The translations under genes and the position numbers were made by a program. A DNA stretch of 64,000 bases from Nocardia pneumoniae NBRC 100136 (lineage in GTDB: Bacteria > Actinomycetota > Actinomycetes > Mycobacteriales > Mycobacteriaceae). The notes below the pieces were generated by a model. The model worked only from the letters and a program-made list of their open reading frames with translations, ran no database searches and was not told where the DNA came from. The stretch covers positions 62,001 to 126,000 of the forward strand of contig NZ_BAGF01000027.1 of the NCBI RefSeq assembly GCF_000308755.1, given 5' to 3'. Of this stretch, positions 39,858 to 49,221 are shown piece by piece; the stretch's first letter is position 1; every line of letters starts with the position of its first letter.

Positions 39858-41417
39858 TCAGCGGGGAAGGGATTCCGGTGCGTTGCTCTGAGCGCGGAGT
39901 TGGGCGCGGACTTCGGGTTTGAGCACCTTGCCGATCTTCGAGCGAGGCAGGTCGGCCCAGATCTCCACTTGTTTGGGGCTTTTCACGGCGCCGAGCCGTG
40001 CTTTGGCGAATTCGCGCAGTTCGGCGGCGGTGGCGGTGCGGCCGGTGTGGAATTGGACGACGGCGGTGACGCGCTCACCCCATTTGTCGTCGGGCAGGCC
40101 GACCACGGCGCAGTCCTGGACGGCGGGATGGGCCAGCAGGGCCTGCTCCACTTCGGCGGAATAGACGTTGAAGCCGCCGGTGATGATCATGTCCTTGGCA
40201 CGATCGACGACGTAGAGGTAGTTGTCGGCGTCGAGATAGCCGATATCCCCGGTGTGGTGCCAGCCGAACCGCGATGCTTCCGCGGTCGCCGCCGGATTCT
40301 TGTGATAGCCGGCCATCACCAGCGGTCCGCGCACCACGATCTCGCCGCGTTCGCCGGTGGGCAGCAGGCGGCCTTCGCCGTCCATGATCGCCACCTGGGT
40401 CAGGGGAGTGGGGCGGCCCGCGGAGGACAGCCGCTCGGTCGCGATCGAGCCGTCCGGCCGGAAATGTTCCTTCGGCGCCAGGGTGGAGATCATCATCGGG
40501 GCTTCGGATTGCCCGAACAGCTGTCCCATGACCGGGCCGATCCGGTGCAGCGCCTGCTCCAGCCGAGCGGTCGACATCGGCGCCGCGCCGTACCAAAGAC
40601 ATTGCAGCGCACCGAGATCGGCGTCCGGCAGGGCGGGGTGGTCCAGCAGCATGTAGATCAGCGTGGGCGGCAGGAACGTGTGCGTGACACGGTGACGCTG
40701 CAGTAGAGCGAGGAATTCGCCCAGGTCGGGGGAGGGCATCACGACGATCTCGCCGCCGAGGGTCAGGATCGGGAAACACAGCACGCCCGCGGCGTGGGTG
40801 AGCGGCGCGAGAGCCAGGTAGCGCGGCCGTCCCTCGAACGGGTAGCTCATCAGCGTGAGCGCCGTCATCGTCTCGATGTTGTGCCCGGTGAGCCGGACGC
40901 CCTTGGGCCGCCCCGTGGTTCCGCCCGTGCCGACGAGCATGATGACGTCGTCCACCGGTTCGGCCTGCCACTCGGTCGCCGGACAGTCGCGGATCCACTC
41001 GTCGAAACCCACGGCTCCGGAGACGTTCTGGTCCAGGCAGATCAGGGTCGTCAACGCGGGCAGCCGCGGTGCGATGGCATGCACCAGCGGCGCGAAGGCG
41101 GAGTGGAAGATCAGGCACGTGCAATCGAAAAGGTCCAGCAGTTCCCGGTTTTCGGCGGCTTCGTTGCGCGGGTTCATCGGGCACCACACCGCACCGGCGC
41201 GGGCGATGCCGAAGACGCAGGCGAAGGCCAGTGCGTCGTTCGCCGACAGGATCGCGACCTTGTCGCCCGGGCGCACTCCTGAATCGTGCAGCGCGCGGGC
41301 CACCTGCCAGGACAGCTGCTGGACCTGCTGATAGGTCAGCGTGTTCCCGTTCATGGTCAGGCAGGGCGCGGTCGCGCCCAGGGAGGCGCCCTTGTCGAGA
41401 TAGTCGGTCAGACGCAC
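39858..41417 (-). CDS. AMP-dependent acyl-CoA synthetase (FadD/AMP-ligase family)
   Basis: 519 residues of the ANL superfamily. The P-loop-like AMP-binding motif LVGTGGTTGRPKGVR, the YGAAPMS region, and the hinge GWHHTGDIGYLD with late VDRAKDMIITGG and PRSKIGKV lysine motif are present. It activates a carboxylic acid as acyl-AMP and then acyl-CoA; acyl chain unknown. Last gene of an operon with SDR and saccharopine-dehydrogenase-like reductase, 85 bp downstream, with a hairpin in the gap. Confidence 0.92.
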   Translation of the reverse strand: MRLTDYLDKGASLGATAPCLTMNGNTLTYQQVQQLSWQVARALHDSGVRPGDKVAILSANDALAFACVFGIARAGAVWCPMNPRNEAAENRELLDLFDCTCLIFHSAFAPLVHAIAPRLPALTTLICLDQNVSGAVGFDEWIRDCPATEWQAEPVDDVIMLVGTGGTTGRPKGVRLTGHNIETMTALTLMSYPFEGRPRYLALAPLTHAAGVLCFPILTLGGEIVVMPSPDLGEFLALLQRHRVTHTFLPPTLIYMLLDHPALPDADLGALQCLWYGAAPMSTARLEQALHRIGPVMGQLFGQSEAPMMISTLAPKEHFRPDGSIATERLSSAGRPTPLTQVAIMDGEGRLLPTGERGEIVVRGPLVMAGYHKNPAATAEASRFGWHHTGDIGYLDADNYLYVVDRAKDMIITGGFNVYSAEVEQALLAHPAVQDCAVVGLPDDKWGERVTAVVQFHTGRTATAAELREFAKARLGAVKSPKQVEIWADLPRSKIGKVLKPEVRAQLRAQSNAPESLPR

Positions 41418-41454
41418 GGTCGTTCCTTCGAATGCGAAGCGGTGGGTGGACGAT

Positions 41455-41496
41455 CCCGGCCCGTCGGCGTGCGGCGTCGGACGCCGACGGGCCGGG
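41455..41496 (-). terminator. intercistronic hairpin (attenuator/terminator candidate)
   Basis: A perfect 16-bp stem (41455-41470 with 41481-41496) around a 10-base loop lies in the 85-bp gap between two operon genes. With no U-tract it could be a partial terminator, an mRNA-stability element or a processing site that lowers expression of the ligase. Confidence 0.55.
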
Positions 41497-41502
41497 GCGT
41501 GA

Positions 41503-42630
41503 TCAGCGGTGCACGGTGAGGACCGGTTCGGCGACCAGCCCGAAACCGCGCAGCACCCCGAGCAGTTCCCGATGGCCGAACGCCTGGCAGGCCGAGGCGA
41601 ACCCGGCCCGCTTCGGCGGAGCCTGCAACAGCGAGTTCGCGGCGAACGCCTGTAGGAGGCCGGTCTGCTTGTAGTTGCAGTTTCCGTAGATCACGCAGTG
41701 CGCGCGCGCCAGCGGACCCGACGCGTGGACCGAGTCCAGCGAGGTGTTGACGCGCGGATTCTCCCGCGGCGGCATCTCGCTGCGCACAGCCGACGCCTGC
41801 TCGGTGAGCACCCGGTATTTCTCCTCCACCGGAAGGTCTTTCACCTGCTCGATGACGGCCTGCACGATCTGCGGAACGCCGAGCATCAGCGGCCGGTTGA
41901 AGACGCCGCCGAGCACCTTCACGTTCGAGACGCGCGGATCGCGTTTGAACCAGACCGGATGCGAGGTGCCGCCCCACGGCAGAGCCAGCCCGATTTCGTG
42001 CTGGCCGGGTACGACGACGTCGTAGAGTCCGCCGTCGGCGGGCCACTCGACGTACTCGTTCTGCTCGAGGTAGTAGGCCTTGGACAGTGCGGCGTTGACC
42101 AGGATCGTCTTCGTCGAGGCGACGGTCGGGAAGCCCTTCCAGAAGACCTGGATGTCCAAGGTGTCCAGGCCGGGCGTCTCGAGGCAGAGGTTGGCGGCGA
42201 TCTCGCCGGTGGTGTACATCTGCGCGATGCCCGGCGACAGCAGCAGTCCGCGTTCGGCCATGTCGCTGCCGTATTGCTCATCGCAGTCGATGAGCCAATC
42301 CTGTTCCCCCGTGGTGTCGAGATAGTGCGTCCCCGCCGCGAGGCAGGCCTGCACGACCTCGTGGCCGTATTGCGAGAACGGCCCGACGGTGTTGCAGACG
42401 ACGGAGGCGCCGCGGAACAGTTCGGTCAGCGGCCCCACTTCGTGGGCGACCTCGACGATCTCGTGCTCGACGGTGTCGATGCCGGGGACCTTGTCCATCG
42501 CTTCCTGGAGGCGGGACTTGTCCCGGCCCGCGGCGATGAAGGGGAGGTTGAACTCGCGCAGGTATTCACAGACCAGTCGGCCGGTGTAGCCCGAGGCGCC
42601 GTAGACGACGACGGGCTTGTGGGTGCTCAT
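41503..42630 (-). CDS. saccharopine-dehydrogenase-like reductase (trans-acting-ER type)
   Basis: 375 residues with N-terminal Rossmann fold VVVYGASGYTGRLVCEYL (NAD(P)-binding) and a family-typical VCNTVGPFSQYGHEVVQACL. The rest fits saccharopine-dehydrogenase-like proteins that in actinomycetes act as trans-acting enoyl reductases or lipid reductases. Middle gene of the operon, 32 bp after the SDR gene. Exact substrate unknown. Confidence 0.85.
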   Translation of the reverse strand: MSTHKPVVVYGASGYTGRLVCEYLREFNLPFIAAGRDKSRLQEAMDKVPGIDTVEHEIVEVAHEVGPLTELFRGASVVCNTVGPFSQYGHEVVQACLAAGTHYLDTTGEQDWLIDCDEQYGSDMAERGLLLSPGIAQMYTTGEIAANLCLETPGLDTLDIQVFWKGFPTVASTKTILVNAALSKAYYLEQNEYVEWPADGGLYDVVVPGQHEIGLALPWGGTSHPVWFKRDPRVSNVKVLGGVFNRPLMLGVPQIVQAVIEQVKDLPVEEKYRVLTEQASAVRSEMPPRENPRVNTSLDSVHASGPLARAHCVIYGNCNYKQTGLLQAFAANSLLQAPPKRAGFASACQAFGHRELLGVLRGFGLVAEPVLTVHR

Positions 42631-42662
42631 GAGATCTCAGACCTTTCGATGTTGTTCGGTTG

Positions 42663-43466
42663 TCACATGCCCATGCCGCCGTCGACCGGCAGGCCCGCCC
42701 CGGTGATGAAGCGGGCGGCGTCGGAGGCGAGGAACACCACCGCGTCGGCCATGTCGGCGACCTCGCCGAGGCGTCCCTGCGGGGTTTGCTCGATCACGGC
42801 GCCGACGGCGGCTTCCGCGCTGGGGAACAGACCGATCTCGGCCACGTCGCTGGCCAGCCGCGCGCCCATCTCGGTGGGGACGAGCCCGGGGTAGACGCAG
42901 TTCACCCGGACGCCGTAGCCGAGCTTGCCGGACTCCATCGCCGCGACGCGGGTGAGGCGATCGACCGCGGACTTGGTCGACGAGTACACCCCGATGCCGG
43001 GGAACGCGATGGTCGCGGCCACCGAGGCGATGTTCACGATCGCTCCGCCGCGGCCCGCCGCCCCGCCGGGACGCATCGCGCGGAAGGCGTGTTTGATGCC
43101 CAGCGCCGTGCCCAGCACGTTCACTTCCAGCATCCGGCGGGCCTCGGAGGGATCGAGATCCACGAGCAGACCGGTGATCTCGATACCGGCGTTGTTGACG
43201 ACGATGTCCAGACCGCCCAGCGCGGCCACGGTGTCGGCGACCGCCTGCTCCCAGCGCGCGTCGTCGGTGACATCGAGCGGGACGAATTCGGCGACGGCAC
43301 CGGAGGCGCGCAACGCCTCCACGGTGTCCTTGCCGAGATCCTCGCGTACGTCGCCGATGGCGACGGCGGCTCCGGCGCGGGCCAGCGCTTCGGCCATACC
43401 GGCGCCCAATCCTCGTGCTCCACCGGTGACCAGCGCCCGGCGTCCGGTCAGGTCGTACCCACTCAT
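42663..43466 (-). CDS. short-chain dehydrogenase/reductase
   Basis: 267 residues: TGGARGLG nucleotide-binding motif (15-22), NNAG, catalytic Ser in NIASVA and Y-x3-K (YSSTK). It interconverts an alcohol and a ketone with NAD(P). First gene of the operon, divergent from the TetR gene across paired operators. Confidence 0.93.
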   Translation of the reverse strand: MSGYDLTGRRALVTGGARGLGAGMAEALARAGAAVAIGDVREDLGKDTVEALRASGAVAEFVPLDVTDDARWEQAVADTVAALGGLDIVVNNAGIEITGLLVDLDPSEARRMLEVNVLGTALGIKHAFRAMRPGGAAGRGGAIVNIASVAATIAFPGIGVYSSTKSAVDRLTRVAAMESGKLGYGVRVNCVYPGLVPTEMGARLASDVAEIGLFPSAEAAVGAVIEQTPQGRLGEVADMADAVVFLASDAARFITGAGLPVDGGMGM

Positions 43467-43557
43467 CCGGCATCTCCTCCTCGAGATGGCTTGTGCGGCT
43501 CGGGCGCCCGATACGGCGCTCGTCCGACTGCGACGTGGATCACAGTACTGTCAGATT

Positions 43558-43571
43558 TTGACACTCGTCAA
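43558..43571. promoter_or_regulatory. TetR operator box 1 (TTGACnnnnGTCAA)
   Basis: TTGACACTCGTCAA: a perfect 5-bp dyad with a 4-bp spacer. A second copy of the same pattern starts 22 bp later. It lies between the divergent SDR operon and TetR gene. Confidence 0.65.
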
Positions 43572-43579
43572 GATTTTCT

Positions 43580-43593
43580 TTGACGACTGTCAA
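43580..43593. promoter_or_regulatory. TetR operator box 2 (TTGACnnnnGTCAA)
   Basis: TTGACGACTGTCAA repeats the half-sites of box 1 exactly with a different spacer, at a centre-to-centre distance of 22 bp (about two helical turns), fitting two dimers on one face of DNA. Confidence 0.65.
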
Positions 43594-43675
43594 GACGACG
43601 CGGTCCGGTGTGGAGTGGCCGCGTTAGACTGAGCGGGTTCGCAGGGTGCGGACGCGTGGACGGAGAGAAGTCACG

Positions 43676-44317
43676 GTGACCGAGATCGTCGAGACCAGGC
43701 GGGATCGCATCGCGCGCAGGCAGGTGGACAAGTTCGCCGAACGGCGCGCGCAGTTGGCCGCCGCCGCGCTGCACACCCTCGCCGAACTCGGCTACGCCCG
43801 GACCAGCCTGCGCGAGATCGCGCAGAAATCCGAGTTCACCCACGGCGTGCTGCACTACTACTTCAACGACAAAGTCGAGCTGATCACGCACGCGGTGCGC
43901 CAGTACGAGGCGGTGTGCGTCACCCGGTACGACGACATCGTCGCCACCGCGACCACGGCCGAGGATCTGCGGCGCGACTTCGGCGCCGCCATGGCCACCA
44001 CCGTGGACACCGATGCCCCGCTGCACCGGCTGTGGTACGACCTACGCAATCAGAGCCTGTTCGAGGAGTCCTTCCGCGACGACGTCATCGAGATCGACGG
44101 GCGTCGCGAGCAGATGATCCACAACGTCGTGCGGCGCTACGCGGAGTTGTCCGGCAAACCTCTGCTCGTGCCGTCGAACACGGCGTACGCCCTCTTCGAC
44201 GGACTGTTCCAGCAAGCGTTGCTGCACAAGCTCTCCGGACGCGCCGACGCCGTCGACACCCTGCGCGCCGATGCCGCCCGTCTCCTGGACCTGGTGACCG
44301 GCGACGGCCGCCCCTGA
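43676..44317 (+). CDS. TetR-family transcriptional regulator
   Basis: 213 residues. N-terminal HTH: TSLREIAQKSEFTHGVLHYYFNDKVEL. The start at GTG 43676 is preferred because GGAGAGAAG is 6 bases upstream. It is divergent from the SDR / reductase / acyl-CoA ligase operon and probably represses it via the two boxes at 43558-43593. Confidence 0.9.
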   Translation: MTEIVETRRDRIARRQVDKFAERRAQLAAAALHTLAELGYARTSLREIAQKSEFTHGVLHYYFNDKVELITHAVRQYEAVCVTRYDDIVATATTAEDLRRDFGAAMATTVDTDAPLHRLWYDLRNQSLFEESFRDDVIEIDGRREQMIHNVVRRYAELSGKPLLVPSNTAYALFDGLFQQALLHKLSGRADAVDTLRADAARLLDLVTGDGRP

Positions 44318-44347
44318 CTCGCCCCACGCCCGAACGCGCCGCGCCGC

Positions 44348-46309
44348 CTAGACCTCGATCCGCGAGCCCATGATGACGGTGCGGTCGCGAGGTAGTCCGA
44401 AGTGCTCGGCGGCATCGGCGGTGATGTAGGAGGTGGCGATGAACAGCCGCTTGCGCCACGACGCCATGGTGGGTGCGTCCCCGCGCCGAAGCTCGATCTT
44501 CGACAGGAAGTAGGAGGCATCGTCGAGCCGCAACGCCCCTTCGGTGCTGTCGGAGTGCAGCAGCGCCAGCGCGCCGCGGACATCCTGCGGCTCCATGTAG
44601 CCGAACCGGGCGCTGACGTAGATGATCCCGTCCTCGGCATAGCCGAGGGAGTCGACGGCGATCCTTTCCTCCGCCGGAACACGCGGGACCGGCTCGGTCT
44701 CGATCGACATGATCACCACATGGTCGTGCCGCACCTGGTTGTGCTCGACGTTGGCCCGCATCGCAAGCGGCGTGGTCTGCTTGCCGCGGTTGAGGAAGAC
44801 GGCCGTGCCGGGAACCCGGCGTATCGACAGTTCTCCTTCGTGCAGCTGGTCCACGAATTCGCGCAGTGATCCCTCGCGCCGCTCCCGCTCCGCGCTGACG
44901 ATCTCGCGCCCGCGCTGCCAGGTGGTCATCACGGTGAACGCGGTGAGCGCGATCGTCAGCGGCAGCCACGCGCCGTGCACGAGCTTGGTCAGGTTGGCCG
45001 CCACGAACAGCAGGTCGACCAGCACCAGCGGGACGGCGCCGAGGCCGATCAGCCACAGCGGTGTGCCCCACCTGGCGCGGGCGATGTAGAAGAACAGCAG
45101 CGTGGTGATCGTGATCGTTCCGGTCACCGCCATGCCGAACGCGTAGGCCAGCGCTGCCGAGCTGCGGAAGGCGAACACCAGCGTGAGCACCGAGACCATC
45201 AGCAGCCAGTTGATCCACGGTATGTAGATCTGGCCGACCTCCGATTCCGAGGTGTGCGCGATCCGCATGCGGGGCAGATAGCCGAGCCGGGCTGCCTGGG
45301 CGGCCACCGAGTACGCGCCGGTGATCACCGCCTGGGAGGCGATCACCGTCGCCGCGGTGGCCAGCACGACCAGGGGTAGCCGGGCCCAGCCGGGCACGAG
45401 CAGGAAGAACGGGCGGCTGACGTTACTGGGATCGTCGAGGATCAGCGCGCCTTGGCCCAGGTAGCTGACAATGCAGGCGGGGAACACGAGGATCAGCCAG
45501 GCCCGGGTGATCGCGCGGCGGCCGAAGTGCCCCATGTCGGCGTAGAGCGCCTCGGCCCCGGTGACCGCGAGCACGACCGCGGCCAGGGCGAAGAAGGCGA
45601 TGTGGAAATGGTGGATCAGGAAGCCGAGCGCGTAGGTCGGCGACAGTGCCTTCAGGATCTCCGGGTGGCGGGCGATGCCGCCCACTCCGGACACGCCGAT
45701 GGTGACGAACCACCCGATCATCACCGGCCCGAACACCCGGCCCACCGCCGCGGTTCCGTGCCGCTGCACGAGGAACAGCACCACGATGATCAGCGCGGTG
45801 ATCGGCACGATGAACTCTTTCAGCTCCGGTTCGACCACTTCGAGCCCTTCGACGGCCGACAGCACCGAGATCGCCGGAGTGATCATGCTGTCGCCGAAGA
45901 ACAGCGACGCGCCGAAGATGCCCAGCGACGCCAGCACGGCGGCTTGCCGCCGGCCGCGCCGAGCGCTCCAGCGCCGCAGCTGCGTGATCAGCGCCATGAT
46001 GCCGCCCTCGCCGTCGTTGTCGGCGCGCAGTGCCAGCAGCACGTAGGTGATCGTGACGATGATCGTCACCGACCAGAAGATCAGCGACACCACGCCGTAC
46101 ACGTTCGCCATGCTGACCGGGACCGGATGCGGATCGCGCGGGTTGAACACCGTCTGGATCGTGTAGATCGGGCTGGTCCCGATGTCGCCGAACACCACGC
46201 CCAACGCCCCGACCACCACCGCGAGCCGCACCGCGTCGTTGGCGCGCACACCGTTGCCCGGCGCTGGCCGTTGCTCATCCGATGTGGTCTCGTGCCGGTG
46301 ATCGGTCAC
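44348..46309 (-). CDS. kup: Kup/HAK/KT-family potassium uptake protein
   Basis: 653 residues. The start of the membrane domain GALGVVFGDIGTSPIYT is diagnostic of Kup, with about twelve membrane segments to residue 450 and a cytoplasmic C-terminal domain of about 200 residues (RVPGTAVFLNR is a family motif). It imports potassium, probably with protons. A short Met-rich reading frame lies divergently upstream (46487-46567). Confidence 0.95.
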   Translation of the reverse strand: MTDHRHETTSDEQRPAPGNGVRANDAVRLAVVVGALGVVFGDIGTSPIYTIQTVFNPRDPHPVPVSMANVYGVVSLIFWSVTIIVTITYVLLALRADNDGEGGIMALITQLRRWSARRGRRQAAVLASLGIFGASLFFGDSMITPAISVLSAVEGLEVVEPELKEFIVPITALIIVVLFLVQRHGTAAVGRVFGPVMIGWFVTIGVSGVGGIARHPEILKALSPTYALGFLIHHFHIAFFALAAVVLAVTGAEALYADMGHFGRRAITRAWLILVFPACIVSYLGQGALILDDPSNVSRPFFLLVPGWARLPLVVLATAATVIASQAVITGAYSVAAQAARLGYLPRMRIAHTSESEVGQIYIPWINWLLMVSVLTLVFAFRSSAALAYAFGMAVTGTITITTLLFFYIARARWGTPLWLIGLGAVPLVLVDLLFVAANLTKLVHGAWLPLTIALTAFTVMTTWQRGREIVSAERERREGSLREFVDQLHEGELSIRRVPGTAVFLNRGKQTTPLAMRANVEHNQVRHDHVVIMSIETEPVPRVPAEERIAVDSLGYAEDGIIYVSARFGYMEPQDVRGALALLHSDSTEGALRLDDASYFLSKIELRRGDAPTMASWRKRLFIATSYITADAAEHFGLPRDRTVIMGSRIEV

Positions 46310-46486
46310 GGCGATCCTCCTGCGTGCGGGCTACGCTGCCGCATCCGGCGCTTGGTCCCGGACGTTACCGCTCCCGGCTCGGCGATCGGGCAGGTTGCGG
46401 GGGAATCCTCAGCAGTCCCGCCGTTAGAAACGATCATCCGGGGTACCCGTGATCGTGGGTCTCAATCGAAAAGAGGTGAACGACGA

Positions 46487-46567
46487 TGATGACCTTGGAT
46501 CAGATCATGGCGATGGCACGCGACTGGTGGAATCGGATGTTCCCCGGCATGCCGATGATGATGTGAC
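46487..46567 (+). CDS. 26-residue Met/Trp-rich peptide
   Basis: Reads MMTLDQIMAMARDWWNRMF and ends GMPMMM. It has AGAGGTG 8 bases upstream and lies divergent from kup. Amphipathic: the WW pair and methionines suggest membrane association or copper/methionine binding. Too short for standard gene finding; codon use is plausible. It may be a small regulatory peptide, a leader or chance. Confidence 0.4.
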
Positions 46568-46777
46568 CTATTCCCCGCAGACCCGCGTTCAGCTGCGCTG
46601 ACCGGTTCGGTCATTGCAGGCGGCTCGGCGGTCGTGTGGACTCGAGGCGATCGGTCACCCGGGCGAAGGGTGTCCGTGCAGGCCCCGAGCCCAAAGGGGT
46701 CGCGTCGCCTCGTTGCCGCCGATTCGCCCAAGGTCTGCACCCAGTAGTTCGGGCCCGGCTGGTCGGAGACCGCGGGA

Positions 46778-47137
46778 TCAGCAGCCCCGCGGTGCGGGGG
46801 CCGAGGCCCGTTCGACGCGGAGGACGAGCAGCGACGCGACGGTCAGGTAGACCGCGGCGATGATCAGGTCGAGGATTCCCTGACCGGATTCGCCATGGTC
46901 GAAGCGGTTGAGGGCGGCGACGGTGATGACGCCGGAGCCGAAGAAATAGCCGGCGGTGAGGGCCGGGATCGCGAAGCGCCAGGGGAGGAAGGCGGCGATC
47001 AGCAGGACGAGGGAGAAAGTGAAGTCGGGGGCGGCGAAGATGTTGTCCGCGCGGTAGTCGGCATCGACGATGAGCGCGATGATCAGCCACACGCTGACCG
47101 GGATGGCGCAGACTCGCGCGACGGTGTTCACAGACAT
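46778..47137 (-). CDS. four-helix membrane protein
   Basis: 119 residues with four hydrophobic segments (about 10-24, 40-52, 55-76, 90-107) joined by short loops. Start ATG 47137, overlapping the preceding ArsR gene by 10 bp, so cotranscribed. No family recognised; such small 4-TM proteins are often partners of ArsR-type regulators, so a metal, stress or transport role is possible. Confidence 0.7.
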   Translation of the reverse strand: MSVNTVARVCAIPVSVWLIIALIVDADYRADNIFAAPDFTFSLVLLIAAFLPWRFAIPALTAGYFFGSGVITVAALNRFDHGESGQGILDLIIAAVYLTVASLLVLRVERASAPAPRGC

Positions 47138-47475
47138 GGCGAAATCCCTTTCTGGCGCCCTTCGGCTTGGGCGAGGATCGAGGCGACCAGGCCGGGAAAG
47201 CGGGCGTCGAGTTCGGCGAGGCGCAGGGTGTTCATGCGCTGGCGGCCCTGGTCGAACTGGCGGATCAATCCGGCGTTGCGCAGTGCTTTGAAGTGGTGGC
47301 TCAGGGTGGACGGCGGAATGCCGAGACCGAAACTGCCGCAGGGACGATCGCCCTCGTCGATGAGCATGCGCACGATCCGCCGACGGGTCGGGTCGGCGAG
47401 GGCGTGCAGCACCGCATCGATCGACACGGCATCGATCTCGGGGTGATCTGCGGACTTCCAGCGCCCGATCGGCAT
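47128..47475 (-). CDS. ArsR-family transcriptional regulator
   Basis: 115 residues with winged HTH (HALADPTRRRIVRMLIDEG, then IPPSTLSHHFKALRNAGLIRQF). No clear metal-binding CxC is visible in the recognition helix, but Cys in DRPCGSF is near the expected position. Likely represses the downstream membrane-protein gene with which it overlaps. Confidence 0.85.
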   Translation of the reverse strand: MPIGRWKSADHPEIDAVSIDAVLHALADPTRRRIVRMLIDEGDRPCGSFGLGIPPSTLSHHFKALRNAGLIRQFDQGRQRMNTLRLAELDARFPGLVASILAQAEGRQKGISPCL

Positions 47476-47562
47476 CGCACCTCCGCTTCGTCGCGTCTCT
47501 TCGAGAACTCTCGAAGAGATGGTAGCGCGCGAGACGTCTATTCCCCACTGCGGGAAAAGGAT

Positions 47563-48537
47563 TCAGTACGACAGGCGAGTCATCCGGATCTCGGAGATCG
47601 ACATGCCCCGGCGACGGCGGAACAGCCCGCGGAGAGTTCCCGCGTTGAGGTAGCCGACCTTGGCGGCGACCGCGTCCACGGTGAGGGGCGTGGTACGCAG
47701 CAGGTGCATGGCGCGTTCCAGGCGGATGTCGTGGACGAATTCGGTGGGCGACATGCCCAGTTCGGCGTGGGTGGCGCGTTGCAGGCTGCGCTCGGTGACG
47801 CCGATGGCCTTGGCGGCCTGCGAGATTCGGAAGTTGTCGGCGAGGTGGTCGCGGACCCAGCGTTCGAAGGCGGCGGTGACCGAATCCCCTCTGGCGATGA
47901 CCTCCGGAATGATGAACTCGCGCTGCGGTCTTCCCGCGCCGACCGCCAGATACCGCATCGCGCGCTCGGCCAACGCGGGGCTCTTGGTGGCGATCAGCGA
48001 CAGCGCGAGATCCATATGCGACAGCGCCGCGCCCGCGGTGGTGACGCCGTTGCCGCGGCACAGGGTGCGGCCTTCGTTCAGCTGGACACGCGGGTAGCGA
48101 TGCCGGAAGCTCGGGCCGAGCCACCAACTCGTGGTGGCGGGGGAGCCGTCCAGCACACCCGCCTCGGCGAGGAAGAACGTTCCGGTGCACGCGGCGGCGA
48201 GATGCACCCCTCTTTCGCGCGCCGCGACCAAGCGGTCGAGCACAGGACGGCTGGTGGGGGCGGAGATGAGGTCGATCAGCGCCTCGGCGGCGAGCACGTT
48301 CACCGCGGGCACGATCATCAGCTCGAATTCGTCACCGAGTTCGTCGAGCGGAACCGTCGGTACCGTGTTGCCGTTGCCCGAGCGGATGGTGGCGCCGAAC
48401 GAGACGCTGCGGACCCGCCAGGGCTGCGGCGGGTCGGTGAGCTCGGTCCGCACCGAGTTCGCGGTGTTGAAGGTCTCCAGCAGGGCGGCGTATCCGAAAT
48501 CGGCCACGCCGTCCACGACGAAGACAGCGACGTCCAT
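47563..48537 (-). CDS. GlxA-type (DJ-1/PfpI + AraC) transcriptional regulator
   Basis: 324 residues from ATG 48537 (ATG at 48567 would add ten). The N-terminal domain is PfpI/DJ-1-like (MDVAVFVVDGVADFGYA, with ACTGTFFLAEAG around the nucleophile position). The C-terminal AraC module has two HTHs (ISQAAKAIGVTERSLQRATHAELGMSP and VDAVAAKVGYLNAGTLRGLFRRR). It activates genes in response to an unknown signal; the VOC gene at 48683 is divergent and may be a target. Confidence 0.88.
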   Translation of the reverse strand: MDVAVFVVDGVADFGYAALLETFNTANSVRTELTDPPQPWRVRSVSFGATIRSGNGNTVPTVPLDELGDEFELMIVPAVNVLAAEALIDLISAPTSRPVLDRLVAARERGVHLAAACTGTFFLAEAGVLDGSPATTSWWLGPSFRHRYPRVQLNEGRTLCRGNGVTTAGAALSHMDLALSLIATKSPALAERAMRYLAVGAGRPQREFIIPEVIARGDSVTAAFERWVRDHLADNFRISQAAKAIGVTERSLQRATHAELGMSPTEFVHDIRLERAMHLLRTTPLTVDAVAAKVGYLNAGTLRGLFRRRRGMSISEIRMTRLSY

Positions 48538-48682
48538 GTCGGAAACAGTACCGAAGATGTCGTTCACGACACTCTGTTCCGCCGGAATTCTGTCTTACTG
48601 TCATCCCCGAGACGACTCGCCACCGGGAGCAGCCGCCCGGCGAGCCGGTCGAGCCACCCTACCGTTCACCTGGGGAGTTCGC

Positions 48683-49114
48683 GTGACCCTGATCAAAACG
48701 ACCGGAACCCATCACGTCCGGTTGACCGTGACCGACATCGCCCGGTCCCGTGCCTTCTACCACGAGGTTCTCGGCTTCCCGATCGCCGCAGAATCGCCGG
48801 GTAGTCCGGACGATCCGGCGGTGCGGACCGATCCGTTCCAGCTCTTCGGCGGAGTGGTGTTCCAGGCCAACGGAATGCTGCTCGGCCTGCGCCCGGTGGC
48901 GCCAGCGTCGGACCGCTTCGACTCCGACCGGGTGGGCCTGGACCACCTCAGCTTCACCGTCCCGGCGCGGGACGATCTGGTCGCGGCCGCCGACCGGCTG
49001 AGCGAAGCGGGCATCGAACACGGTGAGATCATCGAGATGACCGACTTCGGGATCGCGATCCTGTCCTTCTCCGATCCGGATGGCATCCACCTGGAACTCA
49101 CTGCGCCACTGTGA
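48683..49114 (+). CDS. VOC (glyoxalase/dioxygenase) family protein
   Basis: 143 residues starting GTG 48683 with GGGGAG upstream. Two beta-alpha-beta-beta-beta modules: HHVRLTVTDIARSRAFYHEVLGF and HLSFTVPARDDLVAAADRL, the latter followed by FSDPDGIHLEL. His and Glu ligands of the metal site are visible (HHV, HLS, HLEL). It probably binds a small metal and acts on an aldehyde, lactone or antibiotic-like compound. Confidence 0.9.
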   Translation: MTLIKTTGTHHVRLTVTDIARSRAFYHEVLGFPIAAESPGSPDDPAVRTDPFQLFGGVVFQANGMLLGLRPVAPASDRFDSDRVGLDHLSFTVPARDDLVAAADRLSEAGIEHGEIIEMTDFGIAILSFSDPDGIHLELTAPL

Positions 49115-49221
49115 CTTCGGCGCGCCGCACCGGCGTGACCGACCCGGAATGAACGTTGTCCTGATGAATGCTCTGACGACCGGCCGCGGAATCGGTGTGG
49201 TTGTGCCGAGGAGGTAGGCCG

